Positions 36,110 through 45,387 of a stretch of 64,000 bases of DNA are shown in pieces (within the stretch, counting starts at the first letter, position 1; each line of letters opens with the position of its first letter). The notes under the pieces were generated by a model. It did not search any database. It saw nothing but the letters and a program-made list of their open reading frames with translations, and was not told where the DNA came from. The position numbers were made by a program, and so were the translations under genes. The DNA is from Martinezella rhizogenes (lineage in GTDB: Bacteria > Pseudomonadota > Alphaproteobacteria > Rhizobiales > Rhizobiaceae), in assembly GCF_000799715.1 (NCBI RefSeq), contig NZ_JUHG01000013.1, forward strand, positions 1,054,001 through 1,118,000, written 5' to 3'.

Positions 36110-36245
36110 TTAGTCGCGACGGGTCCGAGAGGTCCCAGCCTTGGTCATCCCGCCACGTTTGACATGTTCACCTGTCGAGCTCTCTGACGGAACGAGGCCA
36201 AGAAGGGCCATCAGCTGGCGGGGACCGACGAAAAGTCTGCTATGC
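36110..36245 (-). pseudogene. IS110-type transposase C-terminal remnant
   Basis: Leftward reading gives PRQLMALLGLVPSESSTGEH, then KRGGMTKAGTSRTRR and a stop, the conserved end of IS110/IS116 transposases (Q..A.LGL.PSE.STG....RGG.TKAG). The N-terminal DEDD catalytic part is absent and the tail is shortened. It marks an old insertion between the Mo-enzyme operon and the oxidase operon. The rest of 36016-36385 shows nothing recognisable. Confidence 0.7.
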
Positions 36246-36385
36246 CGATCCATGGTTCATCCTCGCTAAGCTTGGGGCTCGGCTTCGGCCACTCCGAAGC
36301 AATCCCCGATCTCAGCTTGCGGCGAGGGTGAGCCGCCTTCGCCCCGAGACCATACGTCTCAGCAAATCGACTTGGCTTATGACGT

Positions 36386-36718
36386 CTATGGACCGGCCCC
36401 AAAAAAGGTCAGCCGGTTGAGGACCGTGTACTGCGATTCCGACACCATTAGAGCGACAAAGACAAGCACAAGGACCGGCGGGAGCAGGATGGCATAGATC
36501 AACGCCAGCCGTTCCCAGGCCATGTGCATGAAAATGGCAACGATCAGCCCCGCCTTCAGGATCATGAACAGCAGGATCAGGGACCATCTGAGATAGCTCT
36601 GGATGCCGAGGTAATCGACAAGGTAGGAGAAGGTGCTGAGGACGAAAAGCAGCCCCCAAACCACCAGGTAAAGTCTTATCGGGTGCTGTTGTCCGGAATG
36701 TGCTTGCGCCTGTGCCAT
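36386..36718 (-). CDS. Cytochrome c oxidase subunit IV family protein
   Basis: 110 aa from the ATG at 36718 (ribosome-binding GAGGA just upstream), ten bases after the preceding subunit III stop. Three spans (about 14-34, 43-65 and 73-95) with the family pattern LRWSLILLFMILKAGLIVAI followed by FMHMAWE. Small accessory subunit of heme-copper oxidases of the prokaryotic COX4 family, thought to help assembly. Last gene of the oxidase operon. Confidence 0.9.
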   Translation of the reverse strand: MAQAQAHSGQQHPIRLYLVVWGLLFVLSTFSYLVDYLGIQSYLRWSLILLFMILKAGLIVAIFMHMAWERLALIYAILLPPVLVLVFVALMVSESQYTVLNRLTFFGAGP

Positions 36719-36728
36719 GTTGCCATCC

Positions 36729-37454
36729 TCACCACAGATAGAAGAATGCAAAGATGAATACCCAGACCAGATCGACGAAGTGCCAATAGAGCCCCGTTAT
36801 CTCGACGATCTCATAATTGCCTTTGCGGCTGGTGAAAAACCCTCGTCTTTCCTGGTCGAAGTCTCCCCGCCATACCTTGCGTGCCATGATCAGAAGAAAC
36901 AGGACACCGATCGAAACGTGGGTGCCGTGAAAGCCCGTGATCATGAAGAAGGACGAACCGAACTGCGCCGCGCCCCATGGGTTCTCCCAGGGGCGGACTC
37001 CTTCGCGGATCAGTTTGGTCCATTCGAATACCTGCATTCCGACGAATGTCGCGCCGAGGACCGCCGTCGCCAACATCAGTGCGGCGGTCTTGCGGCGATC
37101 GTGGCGGTATCCGAAGTTGACGGCCATGGCCATCGTGCCGCTGCTGCTGATGAGGACGAACGTCATGATGGCGATCAGGATCAGCGGGATTTCCTTGCCT
37201 CCGATCGTCAGGGCGAAAACCTCGCTGGGATTGGGCCATGCGACGGTGGTCGACATGCGCGCCGTCATATAAGCCAGCAGAAAACACCCGAAAATGAAGG
37301 TGTCGCTCAGGAGGAAGATCCACATCATCGCCTTGCTCCAGGAGACGCTCTTGAACGCCCGCTGGTCCGACGACAGATCAGCCGCAACGCCGCGCAGTCC
37401 CACGGGCCGCAGAAGCGAATTGTTTGCCGGTCTTTCTATGGATTCGGTCATCAT
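36729..37454 (-). CDS. Heme-copper oxidase subunit III
   Basis: 241 aa with about six spans. Typical subunit III elements: SWSKAMMWIFLLSDTFIFGC near the first span, TGFHGTHVSIGVLFLL and the final GLYWHFVDLVWVFIFAFFYL. Second of two subunit III genes in a row; it starts nine bases after the first ends. Subunit III stabilises the catalytic subunit and proton uptake. Having both is characteristic of alternative oxidases of the Bradyrhizobium CoxMNOP type. Confidence 0.93.
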   Translation of the reverse strand: MMTESIERPANNSLLRPVGLRGVAADLSSDQRAFKSVSWSKAMMWIFLLSDTFIFGCFLLAYMTARMSTTVAWPNPSEVFALTIGGKEIPLILIAIMTFVLISSSGTMAMAVNFGYRHDRRKTAALMLATAVLGATFVGMQVFEWTKLIREGVRPWENPWGAAQFGSSFFMITGFHGTHVSIGVLFLLIMARKVWRGDFDQERRGFFTSRKGNYEIVEITGLYWHFVDLVWVFIFAFFYLW

Positions 37455-37463
37455 CGAAGCTCC

Positions 37464-38168
37464 TCAAGTGACCAATTGACGGCAGAGATCGACGAAACTA
37501 TTTGCCCAGCCCGCGAAGAGCGCAAAAAGGATCAGCCAGACAACGAGCATGAAATGCCAATAGATGGCACAGAGATCCACGCTCAGACGGACTCTCGCCA
37601 GCACAGGGCTGGTCCGGGCGCGGATTGTCGTCCGTGCGAGCACGAAAAGCCCGCCCAGAATATGCAGGCCATGCAGTCCGGTGATCATGTAAAAGAAGCT
37701 GTTCGATGGATTGTCCGCGAGCATATAGCCTGCGGACACCAGTTGCCACCACGCTAAAACCTGCCCAGTCAGAAAGAGAACGGCCAATACGAACGCCACT
37801 GCAAGTGCCGTGTTCAGCATCTCGCGGTGGTCAAGAGGGGCCTCCACTTTCGCCCATTGCAGCGCGACGCTGCTGGCGGCAAGGGCAGCCGTATTCACCC
37901 AAAGCAGCCGTGGGATCGGAATGCTCCACCAGTCGGTGCCGCTGAGGCGCGTAAGATAGGCACTGATGAGGAGCGCGAACAAGGCGCCGACAACGGCGAG
38001 AAAGATGCCGAGACCGACTTTCGCCGTGGTCGCCGATGACCCCAGCATCTCCGGCGCATCGCCTGCCAGCCCTGCTTCCAGCCAGGGCTTAGAGGTCAGT
38101 CGCTGCTTTGCCATCCACCAGACGATGATGCCGATAATCCCTGCCATGAAGATGAGAATGGCGCTCAT
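37464..38168 (-). CDS. Heme-copper oxidase subunit III-like protein
   Basis: 234 aa, about six spans, with the subunit III signatures FYMITGLHGLHILGGLFVLA and LCAIYWHFMLVVWLILFALF. Less typical in its N-terminal half than the next gene. The start overlaps the subunit I stop (ATGA). Either the two subunit III proteins form a split pair or this one replaces a small extra subunit; the sequence does not decide. Confidence 0.9.
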   Translation of the reverse strand: MSAILIFMAGIIGIIVWWMAKQRLTSKPWLEAGLAGDAPEMLGSSATTAKVGLGIFLAVVGALFALLISAYLTRLSGTDWWSIPIPRLLWVNTAALAASSVALQWAKVEAPLDHREMLNTALAVAFVLAVLFLTGQVLAWWQLVSAGYMLADNPSNSFFYMITGLHGLHILGGLFVLARTTIRARTSPVLARVRLSVDLCAIYWHFMLVVWLILFALFAGWANSFVDLCRQLVT

Positions 38169-39943
38169 GACGACGCCCTTTTGGACAATCCGTCCGAGGT
38201 CGGCTGATTCTGTGGCAGGAAGTCCTGATCCGCTCCGGGGACACTGTAATCATACGGCCATCGGTAAACGATCGGCAGCTCCTTGCCCCAATTTCCATGA
38301 ACAGGTGGCGTTTGCGGCGTCTGCCATTCCAATGTCGTCGCCCGCCACGGATTGCCGCCGGCTTGCCTGCCCCAGCGAAGGCTCCAGGCCAGATTGAACA
38401 GGAATAGAAGCTGCGCTGCCCCGACGATCAGCGCGGCAACGGTGATGAACTCGTTTAGCGTATGCGCCGACGGCGGAATGAAAGCCGTTTCGCCCAGCTC
38501 GTAATAGCGGCGCGGCACGCCCATCAGCCCGAGATAGTGCATCGGGAAGAAGATCGCATAGGCGCCGAGAAAGGTGATCCAGAAGTGGATATGACCCATC
38601 GTCACGTTCAGCATGCGCCCCGTGACTTTCGGATACCAATGGTGGATTGCGCCGAAGATCACCAGGATCGGCGCGACCCCCATCACCATATGGAAATGGG
38701 CAACGACGAACATGGTGTCGGACAGCGGCACGTCGACGACGACATTGCCGAGAAAGAGGCCGGTCAGTCCGCCATTGATGAATGTGACGATGAAAGCCAG
38801 GGCAAACAGCATCGGCAATGTCAGATGGATATCGCCACGCCAGAGCGTCAACACCCAGTTATAGACCTTGATGGCCGTCGGGATGGCGATGATCAATGTC
38901 GTGGTCGCGAAAAAGAACCCGAAGTTCGGATTCATGCCGCTGACATACATATGATGCGCCCATACGACGAAACTCAACGCCGCGATGATGAGGATCGCCC
39001 AGACCATCATCCTGTAGCCGAAGATGTTCTTGCGCGCATGGGTGCTAATCAGATCCGAGACGATGCCGAAGGCGGGAAGCGCTACGATATAGACCTCCGG
39101 ATGGCCGAAGAACCAGAACAGGTGCTGGAACAGGATGGGGCTGCCGCCTCCTTGCTTCAGTTGCTCGCCCATCTCGACCATAGAAGGCATGAAGAAACTC
39201 GTGCCGAGCAACCGGTCGAACAGCATCATGACGGCGGCGACGAAGAGTGCCGGGAAGGCGAGCAGCGCCATGACGGTCGCGGTGAATATGCCCCATATCG
39301 TCAAGGGCATTCGCATCAGCGTCATGCCGCGAGCACGTCCTTGCAGCACCGTGACGACATAGTTCAGCCCGCCCATCGTGAAACCAACGATGAACAGGAT
39401 CAGCGATGACAGCATCAGGACGATGCCCCAATCGCGCCCTCCCGGCGTACCCGACAAAAGAGCCTGCGGCGGATAGAGCGTCCAGCCGGCACCCGTCGGC
39501 CCGCCGGGCGCGAAAAAGCCGGCGACCAGCACGATGACCGCGAGCAGATAGAGCCAGTAGCTCAGCATGTTCGCATAGGGGAACACCATGTCGCGGGCGC
39601 CGAGCATCAAGGGGATCAGATAGTTGCCGAAGCCGCCGAGGAACAGCGCCGTCAGCAGGTAGATCACCATGATCATGCCGTGCATGGTGATGAACTGATA
39701 ATAATGTTCCGCGTCGATGAAGGAAAAATAGCCCGGAAATCCGAGTTGCAGGCGCATCAGCCAGGACAGCACCAGCGCCACCATGCCGATCGAGATGGCG
39801 GTCAAAGAGTACTGAATGGCGATAATCTTGGCGTCTTGGCTGAAGACGTATTTCGTCCACCAGCTTTTCGGGTGATAAAGCTCCACATCCTCGACTTCAG
39901 CGGGCTGGATGACCTGCTCAGTGCCGGATCCGATGTCGACCAT
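38165..39943 (-). CDS. ctaD: Cytochrome c oxidase subunit I (aa3-type)
   Basis: 592 aa with twelve spans. Heme and copper ligands: low-spin His in ITMHGMIMVIYLL, CuB/cross-linked His-Tyr block FWFFGHPEVYIV (also bearing the D-channel Glu), VVWAHHMYVSGM, and the final HFHMVMG pair. K-channel Lys in TAIKVYNW. This is an A-type heme-copper oxidase reducing O2 to water while pumping protons in the inner membrane. Neighbours encode subunits II, III, III and IV and a soluble cytochrome c. Confidence 0.97.
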   Translation of the reverse strand: MVDIGSGTEQVIQPAEVEDVELYHPKSWWTKYVFSQDAKIIAIQYSLTAISIGMVALVLSWLMRLQLGFPGYFSFIDAEHYYQFITMHGMIMVIYLLTALFLGGFGNYLIPLMLGARDMVFPYANMLSYWLYLLAVIVLVAGFFAPGGPTGAGWTLYPPQALLSGTPGGRDWGIVLMLSSLILFIVGFTMGGLNYVVTVLQGRARGMTLMRMPLTIWGIFTATVMALLAFPALFVAAVMMLFDRLLGTSFFMPSMVEMGEQLKQGGGSPILFQHLFWFFGHPEVYIVALPAFGIVSDLISTHARKNIFGYRMMVWAILIIAALSFVVWAHHMYVSGMNPNFGFFFATTTLIIAIPTAIKVYNWVLTLWRGDIHLTLPMLFALAFIVTFINGGLTGLFLGNVVVDVPLSDTMFVVAHFHMVMGVAPILVIFGAIHHWYPKVTGRMLNVTMGHIHFWITFLGAYAIFFPMHYLGLMGVPRRYYELGETAFIPPSAHTLNEFITVAALIVGAAQLLFLFNLAWSLRWGRQAGGNPWRATTLEWQTPQTPPVHGNWGKELPIVYRWPYDYSVPGADQDFLPQNQPTSDGLSKRASS

Positions 39944-39999
39944 ATTCCATCCTCCCTGTTCCCTCCGACGCGGCCTTCCTCCTCAGGTGCGCATGGCAC

Positions 40000-40803
40000 T
40001 TACTTTTCCGCCGACGCCAACGATTTTGAGAAAGTCGGCTGTTGCTGCAGCCAGGCTTGATAGGCGGTCTCGGTGTCGACGATGACTGTGCCGCGCATCT
40101 GCGGATGACCGACGCCACACAGTTCTGCGCAGAGTACCTCGAAGTTCCCCGTCCGCGTTGGCGTGAACCAATAATAGGTGACCGTGCCGGGGATCATGTC
40201 CATTTTGGCCCGGAATTCCGGTACGTAGAAATCGTGCACGACGTCGATCGAGCGCAGAAGCATCTTGACCGGCTTGCCGGCGGGCAAATGCAATTCGCCA
40301 CCTTCGATGATGACGTCGTCCATCCCGGCGGGATCACTTTTGTTCAAACCGAGCGGGTTATCCGCGGTAACATCGCGGGTGTCCGACCGACCGAGGCGTC
40401 CGTCCGCTCCCGGCAGCCGGAAACTCCATTGCCATTGCTGCCCGACGACCTCGACCTCGCTTGCATCGGCCGGGACCGTGACGAACTGTTTCCACACGAT
40501 CAGGCCCGGTGCGAGCATCGCAGCCACGCCGATCGCGGTTCCTCCTGCGAGCCACCATTCCAACCGCTTGTTTTCGGGCTGGTATGCCGCCCGGTTTCCC
40601 GGACGGTGCCTGAAGCGGAAGATGCAATAGGCTATGAACAACACGACTGCCGTGAAAACGAAGCCGGTGATCCAGAACGTGATGACAATCGTGTTGTCGA
40701 TGTAGCTCCAGTTCGATGCGATCGGCGTCCACCACCATGGGCTGAGTAGATGGAACGCGATCGATCCCACCACCAGCAGAACGAGAATTAATACGACAGC
40801 CAT
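40000..40803 (-). CDS. ctaC: Cytochrome c oxidase subunit II
   Basis: 267 aa with two N-terminal spans (about 3-24 and 44-66) and a periplasmic cupredoxin domain holding the binuclear CuA site: His in IDVVHDFYVPEF and the loop CAELCGVGHPQM (two Cys, His, Met). The VVGQQWQWSFRLPG patch is the usual cytochrome c docking/aromatic region. There is no fused heme c domain, fitting the separate cytochrome c gene upstream. No lipobox seen. Confidence 0.96.
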   Translation of the reverse strand: MAVVLILVLLVVGSIAFHLLSPWWWTPIASNWSYIDNTIVITFWITGFVFTAVVLFIAYCIFRFRHRPGNRAAYQPENKRLEWWLAGGTAIGVAAMLAPGLIVWKQFVTVPADASEVEVVGQQWQWSFRLPGADGRLGRSDTRDVTADNPLGLNKSDPAGMDDVIIEGGELHLPAGKPVKMLLRSIDVVHDFYVPEFRAKMDMIPGTVTYYWFTPTRTGNFEVLCAELCGVGHPQMRGTVIVDTETAYQAWLQQQPTFSKSLASAEK

Positions 40804-40833
40804 CGTCTCCTCCTGACCAGGCGCCGAATATTT

Positions 40834-40992
40834 TCACAATCCCATCGCGAAACGCTTTAGTATTATCTCATGAACAAGTCGCATGGGCAATTGTAGCAAA
40901 GGCAGCGGTTCGTCCCGGCAAACCAGGCGGTGCGCGTCGACGTCGCCGACCCGCTCGGCGATGTTGAGAAGCAGCTCGTTCACACCTGGCAT
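40834..40992 (-). CDS. Possible 52-aa small protein between cytochrome c and subunit II
   Basis: A complete small frame (MPGVNELLLNIAERVGDVDA at its start) begins five bases after the cytochrome c stop and ends before subunit II. It is co-directional and could be translated by coupling. The text faintly resembles the first helix of a MarR-type regulator (LPLLQLPM), so it may instead be a remnant. No homolog is recognised with certainty. Confidence 0.35.
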   Translation of the reverse strand: MPGVNELLLNIAERVGDVDAHRLVCRDEPLPLLQLPMRLVHEIILKRFAMGL

Positions 40993-40996
40993 CTCG

Positions 40997-41383
40997 CTAT
41001 TTGGAGTATTGCTTCAGATAGGCGATCAGATTGGTGATCTCGGTATCGTCCTTCACCCCGACGAAGGTCATTTTCGTGCCCTTCACCTTCGCCTTGGGGT
41101 CGTGCAAATAGTCGCGGAGCGACGTCTCGTCCCATACGAGGCCACCCTTGCCCGCCTGCTGCATTGCGGGCGAATAGGCGAAATTCGGATGGGTTCCCGC
41201 CGTTCTCCCGAACAGACCGTTCAGCGAGGGGCCGACCTTGTTCTGGTCCGTTTCGGCTACATGGCAAATGGCGCATTTCTTGAAAACGGTGGCTCCTGCC
41301 GTAGCGTCACCTTCCTGCGCAACGGCAACGAGTGGTGAAGCAATGGCGAAAAGCAGACAGATCGAAAGAAAACGATAAGACAT
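40997..41383 (-). CDS. Class I soluble cytochrome c (c550/c2-like)
   Basis: 128 aa from the ATG at 41383, chosen for its GAGGA site; earlier in-frame starts are less well placed. A Sec signal peptide is cleaved near AVAQ (about residue 21). Heme site CAICH (about 37-41), then the class I features KVGPSLNGLFGRTAG, and the axial Met region GTKMTFVGVKDD. It should carry electrons to the CuA centre of the oxidase encoded downstream. Confidence 0.94.
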   Translation of the reverse strand: MSYRFLSICLLFAIASPLVAVAQEGDATAGATVFKKCAICHVAETDQNKVGPSLNGLFGRTAGTHPNFAYSPAMQQAGKGGLVWDETSLRDYLHDPKAKVKGTKMTFVGVKDDTEITNLIAYLKQYSK

Positions 41384-41484
41384 GGCAATCCTCATTCCCT
41401 CCGTCGCTGTTCCAACCAAAGCAAGGTCGTCAAGCGGGTCGCAACGGCTTGGAGCCGTTCTCGAAGTAGACTTCCTTTACAAAT

Positions 41485-42300
41485 TCAAGGCGTCCGGTTC
41501 GGATAGGCAGGCGCGATCAATTTGCGATATAGGTGCCAGGTCGAATGCCCAAGAATAGGCATGACGACCGCAAGGCCTACGAAAATCGGGATCGTACCGA
41601 CAACGAGCAGCGACGCGACGATCAATCCCCAAAGCGCAACCGGCCCTGGATTGGCAAGCGTAGCATGTATGCTCGCGTCCACGGCTGCGACTGCGCCGAC
41701 ATCCCGGTCCAGCAGCAACGGGAAGGCCACCACCGTCGTCGCCAGTACAACTATTGCGAAAACGAAACCGGCCAGGTTTCCCCAAAATATAAGCGAGAGG
41801 CCTCGCGGGGTCGTCAGTACGTCTGACAGGAAGGTCGAGATCGAGGTTAGACCGGCCTCATCGAAGGTCATGGTATAGATGCGCTGTGCGACAATCAGCC
41901 AGGCGACGAAAAGCGCAAGCAGCATGAGGCCCACCGCAATGATCGACGGCAACGCCGGAGAGTGACGAACCTCCAGCGCGTGATGCCATGAGCTATCCAG
42001 TCCCTGTTCGCGGCGCCGGCTGATTTCATATAGGCCAAGGGCAGCAATCGGACCAACCAGCGCAAAGCCCGACATCAAAGGATAAAGCAGCGGCAGCAGG
42101 TCAGCACCGGAGCTCCACATGACCAGAAAGATGCCCGCGATCGGATACATAAGACAGAGAAAAACGTAGTGGGATGGTTTCTCTCTAAAGTCATCAAGTC
42201 CCAGCCTCAGCGCATCGACAAGATCCACGAGGCCTATCTTCCGGACTTCCGGGCGCGTAAATTCGCCGCTCGCACCGGCCATGACATGGAACGCCGCCAT
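41485..42300 (-). CDS. DUF2189 integral membrane protein
   Basis: 271 aa from the ATG at 42300 (GGAGGAG upstream). Six hydrophobic spans with the DUF2189 pattern DALRLGLDDFREKPSHYVFL near residue 30, and VAWLIVAQRIYTM and LDRDVGAVAAVDASIHATLA later. Function unknown; the family is often found near cytochrome oxidase genes in proteobacteria. It lies upstream of the cytochrome c gene by about 100 bases, in the same direction. Confidence 0.87.
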   Translation of the reverse strand: MAAFHVMAGASGEFTRPEVRKIGLVDLVDALRLGLDDFREKPSHYVFLCLMYPIAGIFLVMWSSGADLLPLLYPLMSGFALVGPIAALGLYEISRRREQGLDSSWHHALEVRHSPALPSIIAVGLMLLALFVAWLIVAQRIYTMTFDEAGLTSISTFLSDVLTTPRGLSLIFWGNLAGFVFAIVVLATTVVAFPLLLDRDVGAVAAVDASIHATLANPGPVALWGLIVASLLVVGTIPIFVGLAVVMPILGHSTWHLYRKLIAPAYPNRTP

Positions 42301-42583
42301 AGCATCTCTCCTCCGCCACAATCCGGCTGACGATGCAAAGACGCCCGGCAAATTTTTACCGACACGTCAAACCGCAACCGGTAGCCATAAATCTATCAAA
42401 TTCTGTTGCCTTTGTCGCCTATTCCTTAAATTAGGCATTCGTCATCTCTTGCGCTGGAATTAACCACGCCCTTTAATTGCGCCTACACGATCGGCAGATA
42501 GATTGCGGATGCAGCGCATTGCGGACATGATGTCTCCTGCAGTCACGCCGACATGATCCCCAAATTTGTATCTCGGACTTTTC

Positions 42584-44728
42584 ATGTTGCCCCATCGCGC
42601 AACTGGGCATGCGCATGCCCAGACATCTTCAGTGCTTGCCGTAACGGCTTGCTTCCTTGTGGTCGCGCTCTTGCTGTCAGGTCTTGTGGCACATGTCGTT
42701 GCCACCATGACACGCTCTGCGAATGAAATGGATGATGCCCGGGCCGGCCGTGCGGCACAAGCCGGGGTAGCAGCATTCGTCTCACGTCTCAGCGGAACCA
42801 CAACGGATAATGCCGTATGGGACGATGCCTATACCGCGATCGGCTCCGCGGCCGCCGCAGACTGGGCCTATACAAACTGGGGCAAGACCAGCGCGAACTA
42901 TCCTCTTTATGATGGCGTGATCGTGATCGGTCCGGACGGAGCCGTAGTCTCCGCCTATGCGAAGGGCAAGCCCGTCCAGCCTCGTGATCTTTTCGGAGAA
43001 GCGTTCGATCGCCAAATCGAAGCCGCCGCCGGTCCCAGGCAGGACCCTATCATAAACTTTTTGAAGACGGAAAGCGGCGTTGCCGTTGTGGCGTCGCAGG
43101 CGATCCAGCCTTTCACGGCAGACGCAATTCTCCCGAAGCTCAGCGTGTTGAGCTTTTATAAAGAACTGACGCCTGAGGTTCTCGATACATTATCAGGCGA
43201 GCACGAGCTTGAGGGATTGCATCTTGCACCTGCGCCTATGCAAGGTCTCCTCAATACTCCTGTCAAAGATATAAACGGCGCGGCGATCGCATATCTCGTC
43301 TGGCCCAGCGTCGCACCCGGAACCGCCGTATTCCACAAGGTCTATCCTTATATTGCGACAGCCGTCGTCATCCTTGTTCTGTTCCTGGGTGGCGTTCTTT
43401 TTGCCGGCACGTCCGAGGCGCGGCGCCTGCGCGAGCTTGCGGAGAGCGCTCGTTTCGAAGCCAGTCACGATAGCCTGAGCGGCTTGCTCAACCGGCATGG
43501 GCTTCTGAACGCACTCGACCACCTGAATAATTCAGGTGGTACGCCAATGTCCCTTTACCTGATTGATCTCGATGGCTTCAAGGCGGTCAACGATGCCTGG
43601 GGGCATGCCGTCGGGGATGACCTGATCCGCATCATCGCCAGAGCGTTGCCAAGCTGTCATCCCGAAATCATTGCCGCCGCAAGGCTCGGCGGCGATGAGT
43701 TCGCGTTGGTGCAAATCGGGGTCTCAGCATACGAAGAAGTGGAAGAAGCAATTCTTGGGCTGTTTGCGGAGCCTTTCAAACTCGACGGGAGAACAATCGA
43801 AGCCGGAGCCAGTATCGGCGCGGCGGCCAGTGCCCCAAATATAGCACCCTTGGAACTTCTGCGCAGGGCCGACATGGCCCTGTATCGTGCCAAGGAAAAC
43901 GGAAAAGGCCATGCCGTCGCATATAATCCGGAGCTCGACCGGGATCGCCAGCGGATCGCCGAACTGGAAGGCGAATTGAGAAATGCCATCAATAGCGAGG
44001 CAATCGAACCGGCTTTTCAGCCTCTGGTATCTGCGTCGACAGGAGTTATCATTGGCCTTGAAGCCTTGGCGCGTTGGCCTAGCGCGGCAGGAAACATCAG
44101 CCCCGAGGTCTTCATACCGCTTGCTGAAAAATCCGGTCTGATCGACGCTTTGGGCATCCACATGCTGCGAAGGTCGGTTGCTCACGCGCAAAACTGGAAC
44201 GGCCTGACACTTTCGGTCAATGTGTCGCCAATTCAACTGTGCAATCCGGACTTCGGCGCGCAGGTGATCACTGTTTTGAAGGATTTCGCTTTCGATCCCG
44301 CTCGTCTTACCTTGGAAATTACGGAGGGCGTCCTCATCACCAATCCGGATCAGGCTCGCCGGTCGATCGACCAGCTCAAGAGCATCGGTATAAGGTTCGC
44401 GCTCGATGACTTCGGATGCGGTTATGCCAGCATAGGCGCGCTACGGCAATTCGGGTTTGACCGTATGAAGATCGACCGCTCGCTCGTATCCGCGGTCGAG
44501 GAAGCAGGAAATGGAGCCGATGTTCTGCGTGCGACGATCTCCCTGGCCACGGCCCTGGGGATTCCCGTAACCGCCGAAGGCATTGAAACTGCTGAACAAG
44601 CAGCGGTATTGCGCGATGCCGGATGCGACCAGCTTCAAGGATACTTGGTCGGCAGACCCGTATCGGCGGACGAAATTTCGCGAAAGTTGTTCCAGGAGGA
44701 TCCACGATGGGACCGTGCGCGAGCGTAA
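42584..44728 (+). CDS. CHASE4-GGDEF-EAL cyclic-di-GMP signalling protein
   Basis: 714 aa from the ATG at 42584; a TTG six codons upstream is also possible. Order: span 1 (about 18-40), periplasmic CHASE4 sensor (about 55-235, DNAVWDDAYTAIG), span 2 (about 250-272), GGDEF domain with intact GGDEF (from G369) and EAL domain with intact EAL (E493-L495) and DDFGCGYAS. Both catalytic motifs are intact, so it could make and break c-di-GMP. It lies alone between the oxidase locus and rpsU. Ligand of the CHASE4 domain unknown. Confidence 0.93.
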   Translation: MLPHRATGHAHAQTSSVLAVTACFLVVALLLSGLVAHVVATMTRSANEMDDARAGRAAQAGVAAFVSRLSGTTTDNAVWDDAYTAIGSAAAADWAYTNWGKTSANYPLYDGVIVIGPDGAVVSAYAKGKPVQPRDLFGEAFDRQIEAAAGPRQDPIINFLKTESGVAVVASQAIQPFTADAILPKLSVLSFYKELTPEVLDTLSGEHELEGLHLAPAPMQGLLNTPVKDINGAAIAYLVWPSVAPGTAVFHKVYPYIATAVVILVLFLGGVLFAGTSEARRLRELAESARFEASHDSLSGLLNRHGLLNALDHLNNSGGTPMSLYLIDLDGFKAVNDAWGHAVGDDLIRIIARALPSCHPEIIAAARLGGDEFALVQIGVSAYEEVEEAILGLFAEPFKLDGRTIEAGASIGAAASAPNIAPLELLRRADMALYRAKENGKGHAVAYNPELDRDRQRIAELEGELRNAINSEAIEPAFQPLVSASTGVIIGLEALARWPSAAGNISPEVFIPLAEKSGLIDALGIHMLRRSVAHAQNWNGLTLSVNVSPIQLCNPDFGAQVITVLKDFAFDPARLTLEITEGVLITNPDQARRSIDQLKSIGIRFALDDFGCGYASIGALRQFGFDRMKIDRSLVSAVEEAGNGADVLRATISLATALGIPVTAEGIETAEQAAVLRDAGCDQLQGYLVGRPVSADEISRKLFQEDPRWDRARA

Positions 44729-44910
44729 AATATAAGGATTGTCACCTTCCGGAAATCATGAGGAGGTGATCAAAAACGGCATCCGTCTTTCAGACTTTTC
44801 AAAGAATTCGAGCAATTGCGATAGAAAATCTAGGCAAACTGTCTTCCAAAGACTTGATCATCAATGCACATAGATCTAATGAGGCGCATCGGTGATCCTG
44901 GGAGTTTGGA

Positions 44911-45150
44911 ATGCAAGTTCTGGTACGTGACAACAACGTTGAGCAAGCGCTCCGTTTTTTGAAGAAGAAATTACAGCGCGAAGGCGTTTTCCGCGAGGCC
45001 CGACTTCGGGAGCGTTTTGAAAAGCCCTCCGAGAAGCGTGCTCGTGAAAAGGCCGAGGGTATCAGGCGCGTCCGTAAACTCGCTCGCAAAAAGCTTGAGC
45101 GGGAAAGCGGTATTTCGGCACCCAAGAAGGCGAGAGCTCCGGGTCGCTAG
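44911..45150 (+). CDS. rpsU: 30S ribosomal protein S21
   Basis: 79 aa with the family start [20 protein letters not shown] and the basic tail [13 protein letters not shown]. Component of the small ribosomal subunit near the 3' end of 16S rRNA. Stands alone in a catabolic region. Alphaproteobacteria often carry more than one rpsU, so this may be an accessory copy. The flanks 44729-44910 and 45151-45387 show no other gene. Confidence 0.96.
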   Translation: MQVLVRDNNVEQALRFLKKKLQREGVFREARLRERFEKPSEKRAREKAEGIRRVRKLARKKLERESGISAPKKARAPGR

Positions 45151-45387
45151 TGGGTTCGAGTGACGGATATCTCGTCTGTCGAGGATATGACTTTCTCGTG
45201 CCTAAGATATCCCTTTCCTGCGGGCCGTGCCGCTAAGTTTACAGTGTCCTATGGTAGTTGCTCACCGGCGCCTTGAAAAAGGTGCCAGGGGGGGCTGTTC
45301 CGGTCGAGGTCATTTATCTGCGCCACGGAGACAGTAGCGACCTAATCACCGCGAAACGCCTGCGGGTGGCCAGAGCTGTGTGTTGGA

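Noticed and set aside
44854..44882. Possible sigma-70 promoter before rpsU (TTGATC, 17 bases, TAATGA)
   Set aside because: The spacing is right but the -10 match is too poor to claim.
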